From: Nephromyces sp. MM_2019
Taxonomy: Eukaryota > Apicomplexa > Aconoidasida > Nephromycida
DNA length: 64,000 bases
Assembly (NCBI GenBank): GCA_015657535.1
Contig: JADHZB010002034.1
Span: forward strand, 1 to 64,000
Direction of reading: 5' to 3'
The stretch's first letter is position 1. Every line of letters begins with the position of its first letter. The translations under genes were made by a program, and so were the position numbers. A model generated the notes under the pieces. That model ran no database searches. It was not told the DNA's origin and was given only the letters and a program-made list of their open reading frames with translations. Of this stretch, positions 28,307 through 41,234 are shown piece by piece.

Positions 28307-29530
28307 ATGAGCAAAGAAACTAAGGAATTCAACCAGGAGACTTACAAAAGCTTACTAAGGTATAACTTACTAACCCAAAGAGCTAAGAACACAATTTTTT
28401 AGAATTCACTGCCTTCACATGAGCTTAGCTAGACAGAAAGAACTTATCCAAGTGTTTATCCATAAATATTTGCTAACTGTAATAGCCTTTAGCAACTACC
28501 AATAAGCATTTTATATCACTCATCCATATCCGTTGCCACTACCAAGCCAAAATATTATTTCGATCAGCACACATAACAAATATATATACATGGATAGAAA
28601 TAGAGAATAGTTTGTTGTTATCAATAAAAAATGAGCACTTTTAAAGATATCCTCATTACATTTTGGCTTTAAATCACCCAATTCTTGCTTTGTTGATCCT
28701 ATCGTTTAGGGAGATTGTAACAATCGAATCATGGGAAAAGTTAAGCAGAAAAGAAGCTAGGAATATGCTGGAAGAAAAACTTGATCTGCCTAAAGATGCT
28801 CTCAAATTTGACAAGGAATCAATTCACTCAATCATTGATAATATTATAGGTTCAATTAGAGAAACCCGAAAGGATACTGCTGTTGAAAATGCAAACAATC
28901 AGGTACACTAAATCCATTTAATCCAATAGGAAACTTTATACCTATTCAAGTGTGAGCACCCTCAAATAAATTGATCCATTAACTTAACTTCATACTCCAA
29001 TCAGAAAGAGGATAGTAAATCAAACACACCTGTAAAGCAGCCAAGAAATTTGAAGAGATCACAAGGTACTCTTATAATGCTTGTGATGATTGATTCCTTG
29101 AAAATATATTTTTAATTTTAATATTATATCATCAACCCTCGTGCCTTTTAACAGCAAATGCAATGTCAAAAGCTTACTTTTTGAAAAATGCTACATCTCT
29201 GAAAACAAAAATTGGTAACAACATCGAATTTGACATGCTCCCCCGTATTTTTGGCCCAGGGAGTTGTGGATGGTGAGACTTATAAGTTTAAATTTCTCCT
29301 TACAAAACATGTTAGCTGTATTTATTGAAGGTTTTATGGCTCAAAAGTCAGCTTACCTGTCGGTAATCAAAATGTGTGGTGCCAATTGAGCGTCAATTGT
29401 ATTGGTTAGCATTATTACATCTTACTTGATAAATATTTTATTTTAGAAACATGAATTTTCACTAATAGCTCTTGGTAGCAAGGAATGGCAAGAGAACTCC
29501 AAAGACAAGAAAAGGAGGACACAAGGCTAA
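28307..29530 (+). CDS. DEK-C-like domain protein, probably nuclear, function unknown
   Basis: Exons 28307-28359, 28710-28902, 29005-29065, 29155-29272, 29331-29404 and 29469-29530 join in frame to 186 residues. The first exon is inferred: it is the nearest ATG whose frame and phase (AG|G) fit the second exon, which has no ATG of its own. Residues about 20-70 (SRKEARNMLEEKLDLPKDAL onward) look like a DEK C-terminal-type helical domain, found in chromatin and transcription proteins. A Lys/Ser linker follows, then a compact C-terminal region with FGPGSCGWFYGSKVSLPVG and VWCQLSVNCIALGSKEW, ending in a basic tail (KDKKRRTQG). The Gly/Trp/Cys-rich second part looks like a conserved domain, but I cannot name it. 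The last junction has an alternative donor (T|GTATTG). Confidence 0.75.
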
Positions 29531-30928
29531 AATTTTTGCTCAACAAGTTTTAAACTTATAAGATATATCAGCATAACTCTGAACCATTTTGCGCAAGAAA
29601 ACCATTACAAAATTATAATTATCACAAAACAATAAGTAACGTTTGCTAGTTAATTATAAGATTTAGCATAATTTCGGTTGATTAACCATTTCTCTCAAGT
29701 TTATTTGTTTTCAACAACCTTTTTATGGATTCCTCAACTTAAGTCATCCATAACTCAAAAGCATGGGGATGTACATAATTTATTTCAAGTTTTAGTTGAT
29801 TCATTTTTTATTAAATAATAAATTCAGTATGGTTTGTTTTTTGTAAGAATGGAAATAACTTTTGTCATGCTAAATTTAAAATAAAAATTAAAGATTAATA
29901 TTTTGTTACAATCTCATATATTGCTTTGTATATCAAATATTAAAAGATGAAAGCTACTTTTTGAAATAGGAAGATTAAAAGTCACAAAAGCTTCAATTAG
30001 CAATAATAATAGAGTTTTGAACTGTATAAAAAAATATTAAATTCATGGATAAGTTTGGTATAAGACACAAGACATAAAGAAATAAAATAAACAATTAAAT
30101 TTTCAATTTTGAGACGTTAGACGTAAATGTTATTGATATACTTATAAAATTAATTTTTAATAGAATAAAGTTTTTGAGGAATTTTCTAATCAAACGAGTA
30201 TATGATTCTCATAAAACTTGAATTTCATTATTAAAATCAAAACAGGATTTATATTGTTGATTTATATTGTTTATTTCTAGTAATTCAATTGGAGTATCTG
30301 AACTGCCTAAGGAAGTGTGTTTAGGTAAGTGATACTTATATAATAAGTCCAATATAATATACTCAGTTGTCTCTAAAATACTCAAAATAATGTGGGTTTG
30401 TGTGTTTCAAAATCTACTATTGATCTTTATTTTACAAGTATCTAAATTAATGTAATTATGTATATATATATGCACTTATAAAAATCTTAGAAAACAAATT
30501 AGGACAGTCTTAAGAAATTGAATAATTCATTCATATTAAACAAATAATCAAAACTTTCCCTCATTTTTTCTTTAAATCACTTAATTAAACACCACGACAA
30601 ATAAAACAATAACAAGGTAAAGAGAAAATTTTTTTGGGCATGCACAACTATGAATACAATATAAAATATATTACCAGATCAATAAACATAGTGCTTTATA
30701 AATGCTTGAAAATTCTAGCACTATGAAACATCTAGTTCTTATATTTTTGAAATGCTTTTTAAGACCTTTATCATTTTGACTTCATTGAGAGTAAATTTGT
30801 TTGTGATTAAATATATGTATATATATAATAACAATTCTTATTTGAACTTCATAACATCAATCAAACAGTTAACATTATTTCTTCCATCTGTTATATTCAA
30901 TTGCTACTAGTTAAACTTTTCTAATAGA
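29531..30928. other. AT-rich spacer upstream of Argonaute
   Basis: Contains a possible orphan exon at 30281-30324, flanked by ttctag and gtaagtg. It may be a 5' UTR exon, because tttctaatag sits directly before the Argonaute ATG. Otherwise nothing recognised. Confidence 0.5.
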
Positions 30929-32351
30929 ATGTCTAGCTATGGATATAGAGGTGGAGGTCGTGGTGGAGGAAACCGCGGCGGTGGAGGCGGTAGCGGCGGA
31001 GGCCGAGGAGGATATCGTGGTTCAGGGCCATCTAGCACAGCCGGTTCCAGAGCCCCACCAGTGTCGACAACGGAATCGTCTGTGTCACTATACACAAACT
31101 TATATAAGATGCAAAAATCATCTATAAAAGTTGATAACTACAAGATATTAGCATTTGACAAACATCAGGATCCAATACAAGGGATCTCTTTTGATAGCCT
31201 GAATATTATGATTAGAAAAAAGGCTCAACAGGTTAGGATTACTATATCCTAGCCTTGTTCAATTTACCAAGCAATAATTTATTTGTTTACTCAGATAAAA
31301 GATATAGTTGGATGCCAAAATTATGAAATTAACTCAGGAATGTTAATTTGCCTTAAACCTACTATTTCACCAGAAGAGTTTATAGTTGAATTCGAACAGC
31401 AAGAGGTTAAAACATTCATAACATACTTTAAGCATATTATAACTTTCTGTTCAAATACTTTAGGAGGATCTCTTTGGTGTAAATGCAATATATTTTTCCA
31501 AGAGTAATGAACAAAGCTACTCGGGTAAGTATTAATAAATAAAATGAGATTAACGTTTCCACACAACATAGGCACTCATTTGTATTGAATTTTCACTTTT
31601 ATCAGCCATTGTAAACCACGGAATTTACAGAGGAGTGCTTAAGAAAGCCGCAGGGAAATTGAATGTAATTTTACTCCTTATATTCTATACTTCATTATCA
31701 TAAACTTTTCATTGATTCGACACACCTACATACACACATCTCATTATATGCCTTTCCATATATTTACTGATTTATAATTTTTATCAGCTTATGTGGTTTA
31801 ACAATAAGTATTTCTCTTGGCCTACTGAAATTTCACTAGGCAATTATAAGAGTATCTTACGGCCCGCCTTTGATATTACATTGATTCCTTTTGAAAATAA
31901 TGAAATGGCTGTACAGGTTATCAAACATATTAGATCTCAACAAACAAACACTTCATGTAAAATGAGTTTTATATAATCATCTAATATGTACTCTTTAAAC
32001 AAATTTAACATTAGATCCTTAATAAGCATTTGGTATTCCCAAAAGAAAATTTAGCATTCTATATAGATTTAATTAAAAGAAGTAAGGAAAATTATATATT
32101 CCTAATCTACTTGTCCATATCTGCTTCATTTTTGATTTTTTTGAAATTTAGTAAACAAAAATCAAATAAACTTGATCAAAAAAGTATCAGAAGACTACTT
32201 TCTTGGAAAACCCATTCTCTTAACTCATCGTACAGGTTTACATAGAATTACTTCTGTAAGTTCCTCAACAATTATATTTAAAAACATATATATGTATATT
32301 TTATTCAATGTATATATATGTATATAAATGCATATCGTAAAATATTCCATT

Positions 32352-32394
<43 letters not shown>

Positions 32395-35300
32395 TATATC
32401 GTAAAATGTTTTATTTAATTTCTCAGTTTGAGTGGCCTTCTAACCCAACTATTAATTTGGTTGACCGAACATTTGAATTAAACGATAATAGAACTGTTTC
32501 TTTTAGACAATATTTCAAAGTACTAATGTTAAAATTCTTTGTGCTTCATTCACACACATAACAAATAACTCTCACTATCTCTCTTTTAAGGAAAAATATG
32601 ATATCACCTTTAGTGACAATAAGACATTAGGAATGCCTTTTGTCATACACAATGATCGAAATGGTGTTATCCACAAGTTTCCTGCTTGTTTATGTATTCC
32701 TAAAGGTACTATAAGCGTGTAAATATATCTTTATAAGTATATTTATACAGTCGAGCATACATACATAGCAGAGCATATATACAATCGATTATACACAAAC
32801 AGTCGTTTAGTATGTACATACAGCTGAGTCTTTTTAGTTGAATACATATACACAGTTGAAAACATACACGCGAATATGCACACACACTTGTGAGCTCACA
32901 AATCTTATATATTATTTTGACTATTTCTTCAAGGAAATACATATTTATGTTACTACAGGATATGATTTTAGAGATGGAAAGGAAGACAGCAAACTCAGAG
33001 GTGCTGTATCAAGAACAACTATTAAACCCATTGGTAAGTTTAAGTTTATCTTTTTATTAACTTGTATATAGTTAGATAATAACACACACAAATACTTATA
33101 TTCACGCATACAAATCCTCGTAATCCAAACTCGCATATATAAATATATAGATACTATGCATACTTTAAACTCACACAAACCTACATACTCCAAACGCACA
33201 CACATATTTATATATATATATATATAACACACACACATTTAGTCCCTTTAACATCTTAAACTATAATTTGGTATACAATTTTTATATTAGGGGCACGTTT
33301 CGAAACTCATAACAAATTTGTAGATCAATTGAAGAACGGTATCCAAAAATTACCTGATAATCTCAACACGACAATTAGTCCTCAACCTATGGTCGTGGTA
33401 TGTATTTCAATAATTACATAATATTTATATATATTATAACAGCGCTCACATCATTATAGCATATAGATACCTTTCAAATATAGAGCTAATACGAAAAAAT
33501 ACAAACTTGAAAACCCTACTCTTTTTTTAATACTCCTTATTAGACACATACACATATATATATATATAACTTAAACACAATGATTATTTAAGAATTATAA
33601 TACATACACACACACTGATAAATATATTTATAAATTAAACACAATGATCACAATATATACGAAACTGGTCACGATAACGTTGTTAATAATAATTTTTGTG
33701 TATACAAATATTTTACACTAAGTATATCCTTAACACATGCAATCAATATATTTTAAATATATACTAGACTGGTGTAAATTTACCTATGAGTATGTTTCAA
33801 TTTGAAATAGGAGGAAATCGCACTGAAGGTAGACAAATTTTTATTCAAAACTTAATTAAAATTAAATGTGTGTAATTTATTTTAATATATAGTTCTAAAT
33901 CAGTATAGCACCTTCAATGTTAATACATTAAACCAAGTAAATTCTTATAAAATATTCTTTTCTACACATTTCATTACTTAAATGATATTACCTAGTACAT
34001 GTATGTATATATTTAACAATTATACATGTATGTACTAGATAAACTAATATTAATTCCTCCATATTCTAGTTTTGCAATTTAATTAAATTTATTTTAACAT
34101 ATATATGGATATGTATATATAAATACAAGAATGTGGATATATAAATGTAAATATATATTTATATACATATATTTAAGTAATTAATATTTTAAATAGATAT
34201 CATCAATATAATTTATTAACTTGATTTTATAGCCAAGTGATTGCTTCCGTAAATGGGCTATAATTATCCCATCTAATTATAGAAGCCCTGTTGAAAATGT
34301 AACAAGAGCATTCCGTGATACTATTGATGGTAAATGTGTAACCTGATCTTATTCTAAACCATGAATTTTAGACCCATTTCTATATGGTTATTAAACATCT
34401 TGAATTGTCCTAACTTTAAACACACAAACACACTCACGCGCTCACACACAAACACATACACATATACACGCCCACACACACACACACACATCATTGCATT
34501 AGGAATGCGATTAAATTTTACAAACCCTGAGATTTTAAAAGTAAACAATGTGGATGAAACCCTTGAAAAAGTTACAAGGGATAAATTTACGGCTGTTGTA
34601 ATGATATCAACATCTGATAATGATTACTGTAAATTTAAAGATTGGTTATCATTCAAGAGTAGAGGAATACCTTCACAGGTTAATTTAACCTTTTTATATT
34701 TAAAAAAATAATTTACACATTTTCTGTGTACTCTTTATGAATTGTATTACTCTAAACTCATTTTACTTATAATCCATATACTACTATATACACACTTTCT
34801 ATATACACAATTTATTTTCTACACAGTTACTATACACACATTTTATTTTTATACATATACACCACCTTTTTCATAGTTAATATATACATAATTTTTATTT
34901 ACACAGCAACTATCTACATCATTTTTTTTGCACACACATTCTATTGATATATGCTCTAATTATATAGGTAGTAAGAGCATCTACGCTTGAACAACCTGAT
35001 GAAAAACGAACAAAAATATTGAAAAATATCATTTTACAAATTCAAGTTAAGGTAAGTTTAATTATTTCAATTTGTATACACAACAAAAATATTTTTCAAT
35101 TAAAATTTCAAAATAGTCGGGAGCCTTAGGTTGGAAACCAAGTCGTAGTATTCTTAATCAAGCTCATATTGTTATTGGTATTGCCTCCCAGCAACATATT
35201 GGTTTGTATATATATATATATATACATATACATATTTATATTTATATTTATATTCTTTTCATGAAAGATATATATGTATTTATAAATATATTCATATAGG

Positions 35301-37055
35301 GAAGGACAATCGTTTATTCAGCTTCTTTGCTGATTTAGGACAACAAGTTAAAGCTGATTTCCTTTCAAATGTGTGTAATATGAGACAATTAATATAATTA
35401 TATGACATCAATTTTTGAAAAATTTCTTAGCATGAAACATGTACTTATGAAGAGGGTACAGAACATTTAATAACCTTTACACAGAGTATGTTTATTGTTA
35501 GCAATATTTATAACTTATTTTAATATACAATTTAACATATCTTACATGTTTGTTTCCAAAGATGCAATAAAAAAATTCAAAGATACTAATGGAAAACAGC
35601 CGGAGTTAATCATTTTTTATAAGTAAGCTCAAAATTTTTTTTACTTTATATACACCGACACATATTTATATAATTATTAAAAATTTTTATAATAATAATA
35701 CATAACTCAACTATATGAACTTTTACACATCCTCATATTTTGGCTATTTACATAATTATGAACATATTAACACAATATTATAAGTATACACTACTTATAT
35801 CACACATAAACATAATATCTCAAAAACATATACAAAAAATATCATTCACTAATTATATCTTACATCAAAATAATATCTTGAAAACATACATATATACACA
35901 AAAAATATCATACTCTGCATATGATATATAAAAATAACTTAACACACATACTCACTATATTTATTAAATTTTATTCTTAGGCTCAGCTCTATTACGAACA
36001 ACTTAGATAAAATTATGACAGAAGAATTGAAACCACTTAGAAAAGGCTTACAAAATTATAAAAACTTGAAAATTATTGTACTTTATGCTGTTAAAGATGG
36101 CAGGATGAGGTATATATTGTTATCTTATTTATGTATGTATATAAATAGATATATATTTAATAATTAAAATATTCACATCAGATTTTCATTAAAATCTTAC
36201 AACTCAAATGCGGTTGCAGATTGCTCTAACCCACCACCAAGTTTGTAAACATATAAAATATAAATTATTTTTATATTTTTAAAAATTTTTTTTTTTGATT
36301 TTTTATAAAATTATTTCAAATTTATAATTTAGTGACACTGGTTGATAAAATCGGGTTAAAAGAATCAATTCCACAGTTTTATTGTGTACATCAAAAAGTT
36401 TCACCACGGGCAACAGCATCTCCTACACTATATTATGTATTACATAATGATATGAGTATGTTGATACATTATTCTTTTTGTATATTTATTCATTATTTAT
36501 ATACTCTATTATATATATATATATCATCATATATATATACTCATTACTTATAAACTCTATTTTTATATAAACATATTTATTTACATATTTATAAACTTAT
36601 TACTTAAACACTCAATTATATATATATTTATCAATATTATTCTTTAGAGACTCCTGATTCATTTAAGCAAATTAAGCACTATACAACGTTATCTTCATGC
36701 CTATATTTTAATTGGCAAGGTAAACATATATAATCTTATAGCTTAATTTTTTTATATATATTAATTTTTCATACCAACTGTCTTTAAGAACAATTGATAT
36801 ACTAGTATTTTGTTTAGTTAATTTGAGTAAATTATCATTGTTTCCTTTAACTCTTTTACAGGTTCTATACCCTTACCTGCTCCCTTGATGTATGCAGACA
36901 AGTAATAAAATTAATAAAGAATTATAAAAATATTTATTTTTTAAATTTAATTTTTATATTTTCTCAGGAATTTGAAATGGCTAACAACTATATATACTTC
37001 CTCAACTCCACCACCGGTTGCCAGAGCCTTAACAACAACTCCTTATATGCTTTAA
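30929..37055 (+). CDS. AGO: Argonaute-family protein with RGG-rich N terminus and degenerate slicer site
   Basis: Binds a small guide RNA for silencing (family knowledge). 26 exons: 30929-31231, 31295-31405, 31464-31524, 31572-31664, 31788-31916, 32015-32081, 32152-32255, 32427-32519, 32591-32705, 32959-33033, 33291-33397, 33768-33828, 33893-33936, 34233-34329, 34503-34678, 34968-35051, 35117-35201, 35300-35370, 35431-35485, 35562-35622, 35981-36109, 36182-36240, 36333-36455, 36648-36719, 36862-36901, 36968-37055. About 820-834 residues. Order: RGG box (residues 6-32), N and L1 domains, PAZ, MID, PIWI. MID keeps the Y-x3-K...Q pattern of the 5'-phosphate pocket (YCKFKDWL, GIPSQVV). In PIWI the first catalytic Asp is replaced (VIGIASQQH), YRDG is FYKLSS and the catalytic His position reads PTLYYVL. 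The exon 3-4 junction is one base out of frame with canonical sites. All others close. Confidence 0.93.
32355..32392. repeat. (TA)n microsatellite in an Argonaute intron
   Basis: A pure ta run lies between exons 7 and 8. Similar ta/tg runs occur in other Argonaute introns (for example 33204-33236 and 35207-35226). Confidence 0.85.
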
Positions 37056-38431
37056 AACTATAGATATTTCCTTTAATATAAAAATTAAAACTATTTAAAA
37101 AGTTAAAATCTTGTATGTTATAATTTCATACTTATATAATCAAGCCTAATTTTAAAAAATTTACAGAATTTTCAAACTGAAAAACTTTAGATTAAATAAG
37201 AATTTTTAGTTTTACTATCTATATAGGAGAAACACACAAATTTTAGATTTCTTTTATAAATTTATTCCATTATATTTTTTATTAAGCTTTTAATAGATAA
37301 TTTCTAAAATAATATACGATATTTAATTTACTTAAGAAAAAAAAATTAATAAATATAAAATTGTAAATATAGTTAAAAATTTCTGTTAGGCGGTAGTGAG
37401 CATATATATAGATATATATATATTAGATAGTTTTTAATTAGTTAATTTGTTGTCTGTGTTTGTTAAGCCTGTGTCAGAAATGTTGTGTAATTTGTGGGTA
37501 TTTTCTTTTATAAAATTGTGTTTTATGTGTATAATATTCTTCCATAAAGCTATCTTCTGTGTAAATTTTAATTAGTCATTTACAATATAAAACTATATTT
37601 TTTATGTTTATTTATTTATTTATAAAGCTATTATGTTCTGTATCTATAATTTTTGTGTGTATATGGTATACACAGCATTTATGTAGAAAAGAATAGGAAT
37701 CGACAAAAATTAAGTTTATTTTATTCTTCCCAAGCTTTACAAACTGTGAATTTTAGTGGCTGTTATTTCTATAGCACTTATATGGCTAACAGAAACTACC
37801 TACAGTTTGCCCAATTTATTATTTTCTAGTTACGAAAAGGCTTGATAATTTACATAAATAAGTGCCTGTAACTAATTCTTTATCAATTCTGGTAGTTAGC
37901 AACTCTATATATACACGTGTAAAAGCTTACTTAACAGTCAATGAAATTAATTTTATACTTAGAACTTTCAAATTACACCACGAATTTGAAATCAATCAAA
38001 AGAATTTTTACATTTTGAGAAGATATACAAACCTAAACAGTAAACTGAATTGAGTTAATAGCTTTTTATACTAACATGATAAATGGAATATATTTAGTGT
38101 TTACAATTCGAGCCCCACTTAAATTTTTCTATACAGCCTATCACTAGTCTCTCGATTCAAAAAGATTGATCTTTAACTTTTCCCCGTTAGAGTATTATTT
38201 TGTCAAAGAAGAAACTTATTGATATTACTAATTTTAAATTATAAATAAATCATATAGAATATTCCACATTGAAACCTAAATAAGTTTAAACTTATTTAAG
38301 AATATTTCAAAGCAGTTAAGATATAATCAATTTTTTATATATTTAAACGCATAAAAATTATCACAATTTACTTGTATTGTAATATTTACACATCAGATTA
38401 CTTTTAGTTGTTTTAAGCTACAATTTTAAAA
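37056..38431. other. AT-rich spacer between Argonaute and phosphate transporter
   Basis: Contains a T/GT-rich stretch at 37440-37700. A 63-codon frame at 37862-38053 is not supported by start or splice context. Confidence 0.6.
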
Positions 38432-40012
38432 ATGGATTTTATTAGAAACTTACAAGAAGCAGCACAAACAAATTACGATGTTCACCCCGATCAGGTGTTC
38501 TGGATCGTTGTTATTGGTGCCATATTTATGGTTGGCATGGGTTTTATGATTGGTGCAAATGATATGGCTAATGTACTAGCCACATCCATTGGTAGCAAAG
38601 CATTGAAACTATGGCAAGCAGCTATAATTGGAGCAATTGCAGTAACAATTGGTGCTACATTCTTGGGTTCACAAACTGCATCAGCTATTAGAAATAACAT
38701 TGTAAATGTAGATCTATTTCAGGATAACCCAACAGTATTAATGTATGGTATGCTTTGCTCACTTATGGGAGCTAGTCTCTGGTTATTCATCGCTACCAAA
38801 TTAGAATGGCCTGTTTCCACAACACACTCTATTACTGGAGCTATTTTAGGTTTTGGTTTAGCTCTCGGTAACACCTACGAAGATACTGGCATTACTGTAA
38901 TTGATTGGCCAGGTATGGCAGAAATTGCCTTGTCATGGGTCACTTCACCTGTCTTGGCTGGAATATTGAGTGCCTTGTTCTACTTTATTGTAAAAGCCCT
39001 CTTTCTTAAACCACAAGACTCTGATAGAAGGAGCAAAACTTTTTTCTTTTTCTTGTTGTTTGCACTTGGTGAAGTCTTTATTGTATCAATTTTGATGGAT
39101 ACTTCCTTTTATTTCCCATTCGCCTGTATGCAAGGAGAGGAAGAAGCAACATCACCATGTATAATGGATGATTGGTTTGCAGCAAATGTTGGTATGGGTT
39201 TAGGTGTTGCAACTGCCGCTAGTATAGTAGTTGCTGCTATAGGTTACTTCTCTATGAAACCATGGATGGATAGAGTAATGAGCGATGAAAATCTAGTTAA
39301 AGAATCAACCACTACTGATTCAGATTTTACAACTGATCAAACTCCACATGATAGAGTCTTTGTTAAGAATCTCCTTGTTGATGTTCATGGAACCTCGTAT
39401 AGCGAAAGCAAGAAGGCTCTTGAAATGAGAAAAGCTATGCAAGAATTCTCGCCAAGAACTGAAAAGTTCTTCAGTGTACTTCAAGTACTTTCTGCCGCTT
39501 TTGATTCCTTATCATTAGGTGCTAGTGACATTGCTAATGCCGCAGGTCCTTTCGCTACAATTATCAGTGTATATCAAGAAGGTGAATTGCTTTCACGTGT
39601 AGAAACCCCAATGATATTGCTTTTCGCAGGTGGTGTATGTATTGCACTTGGTATTATTGTTATGGGATATCATGTTGTCAAGACTCTTGGTATCAAACTT
39701 GTTGCTGTTACACCTTCAAGAGGCTTCTGTATTGAAATGTCATCCTCGTTAATTTTGCTTATATTTGCTAACGCCGGTATCCCATTATCATCTACTCATT
39801 GCCAAGTAGGAGCTACCGTTGGCCTTGGTATGACAGAACGAAGAGACCCAAATAACCATACTATGATGCACAAAATATTTGGTAACGCAGTTAACTGGCA
39901 ATTAATGGGACTTATCGCAGCTTCATGGGTTCTAACTATTATTGTAGCTGGTACCTTTTCCGCAATATTCTTTTCATTTGGAGCTTATGCACCTACAATC
40001 TTGAACATCTAA
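38432..40012 (+). CDS. Inorganic phosphate transporter, PiT family (intronless copy)
   Basis: Imports inorganic phosphate with a cation, Na+ in Plasmodium PiT and many eukaryotic members, H+ in others. It acts at the plasma membrane (PiT/SLC20 family knowledge). One uninterrupted exon of 526 residues. Two inverted PiT repeats are visible. Repeat 1 has GFMIGANDMANVLATSIGSK (signature at residues 41-47) and PVSTTHSITGAILG. Repeat 2 has LGASDIANAAGPFATI (363-369) and PLSSTHCQVGATVGLG. About 12 hydrophobic segments surround a central hydrophilic loop (residues about 285-340) rich in Asp/Thr/Ser. The second signature is GASD rather than GAND. The start lies just after an AT-rich leader and leaves a normal short N terminus. 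It is in tandem with the nine-exon paralogue 1.2 kb downstream. Confidence 0.96.
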   Translation: MDFIRNLQEAAQTNYDVHPDQVFWIVVIGAIFMVGMGFMIGANDMANVLATSIGSKALKLWQAAIIGAIAVTIGATFLGSQTASAIRNNIVNVDLFQDNPTVLMYGMLCSLMGASLWLFIATKLEWPVSTTHSITGAILGFGLALGNTYEDTGITVIDWPGMAEIALSWVTSPVLAGILSALFYFIVKALFLKPQDSDRRSKTFFFFLLFALGEVFIVSILMDTSFYFPFACMQGEEEATSPCIMDDWFAANVGMGLGVATAASIVVAAIGYFSMKPWMDRVMSDENLVKESTTTDSDFTTDQTPHDRVFVKNLLVDVHGTSYSESKKALEMRKAMQEFSPRTEKFFSVLQVLSAAFDSLSLGASDIANAAGPFATIISVYQEGELLSRVETPMILLFAGGVCIALGIIVMGYHVVKTLGIKLVAVTPSRGFCIEMSSSLILLIFANAGIPLSSTHCQVGATVGLGMTERRDPNNHTMMHKIFGNAVNWQLMGLIAASWVLTIIVAGTFSAIFFSFGAYAPTILNI

Positions 40013-41234
40013 ATGTTTGCCTAATTTTTTTAATTTTTTATTGGGAGAGTTTATATTTCAGTTTTCTATTTTTGTTTTATTCCAGAATCATTATTAATTA
40101 TTATACTAGAGAGAGCCACGAGATTGAATAGATTTATTAGTAGTATTAAGTAAGTTGGTTTATATATCGTTTTATTATTTAACTGTAATTCCTCAAAAAT
40201 CAATCAAATATATGTTTTGTAATAATGCATTTTTAGTATAGATGATAGTTACGATTTTATACAACATGTAACATTGTTTTGTATATTGAATAGATTATAT
40301 ATATATATATATTTGAAGAATGATTTATTCTATTTAATGATTTGTAATATTCATAACACATTCACATTTAAAATAAATCATATGCAATGAAATGATCTTA
40401 TCCAATTAGCAATCAATTTATAGTTGCGAATGTACAAGTTTATTACTTGTACTAAAAATAAAAACTATTACTATGTCTCTAAAATGTTCAATTAAAGGTA
40501 TTGTTTTTATAGAAATTTAGGCAATCTTGTAGATGTTAAACAAGTAATATTTTTATAAAGAATCAAGACAATAATTTAGATGTAAATCATTGTATATTTA
40601 ATAAAATATACAAGAGATATAAATTCATACTCGGATATATATATAACTAAGTTGTTCAATATTGATCTGCATGTTTAATTATATATATAAGCAGATCGAG
40701 GTATAACATATATTGCAGCATATATATAAACATTGCTAGAGTTGTATATATATAAGTCGTTAAGAACTAAATAAATAGCCTAGTGATGCAATATATTTGG
40801 GTAAGATAATAAAAACTTAAAAGTAAATATATAGTTAAAAAAACCTATATATAGAGGAATTTCACAGTTAAAACAAAGCAGATAAAAAGTAGATACAGAA
40901 TACAATTCTAGAAAGTTATACAATAGAAGCTGCTGTATATATTAAACATATATATAGTGGAAAGAATAATAGCAAAGTTATTCATAAATTTTGCCAAAAC
41001 AAATAGAAGAGAGGCTATGAAATAACCCGCACGAATAAGAATAACGAGTTACTTAGCAAATATCGAAAGCAAAGTATACTTATGAAAATAGTGAAATAAT
41101 CAACTACTCTTAAATCATTGTTGAACAAAATTTGTTAATGCATTTGCATTATATATAAATCAAGCAAAATATATATTTTTAAAAGATATGCTCTTTTAAT
41201 TTCTCTAAATTAACAACTTCCTACGTTTTTGAAA
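40013..41234. other. AT-rich spacer between the two PiT genes
   Basis: Rich in short tatatata blocks at scattered positions (40290-40980), several within palindromic AT stretches. No coding signal. Confidence 0.6.

Noticed and set aside
28631..28709. ATG at 28631 as start of the DEK-C-like gene, with a possible ATATCC-type (U12) intron
   Set aside because: The frame stops after 13 codons. The exon at 28307-28359 gives a canonical GT-AG join with correct phase.
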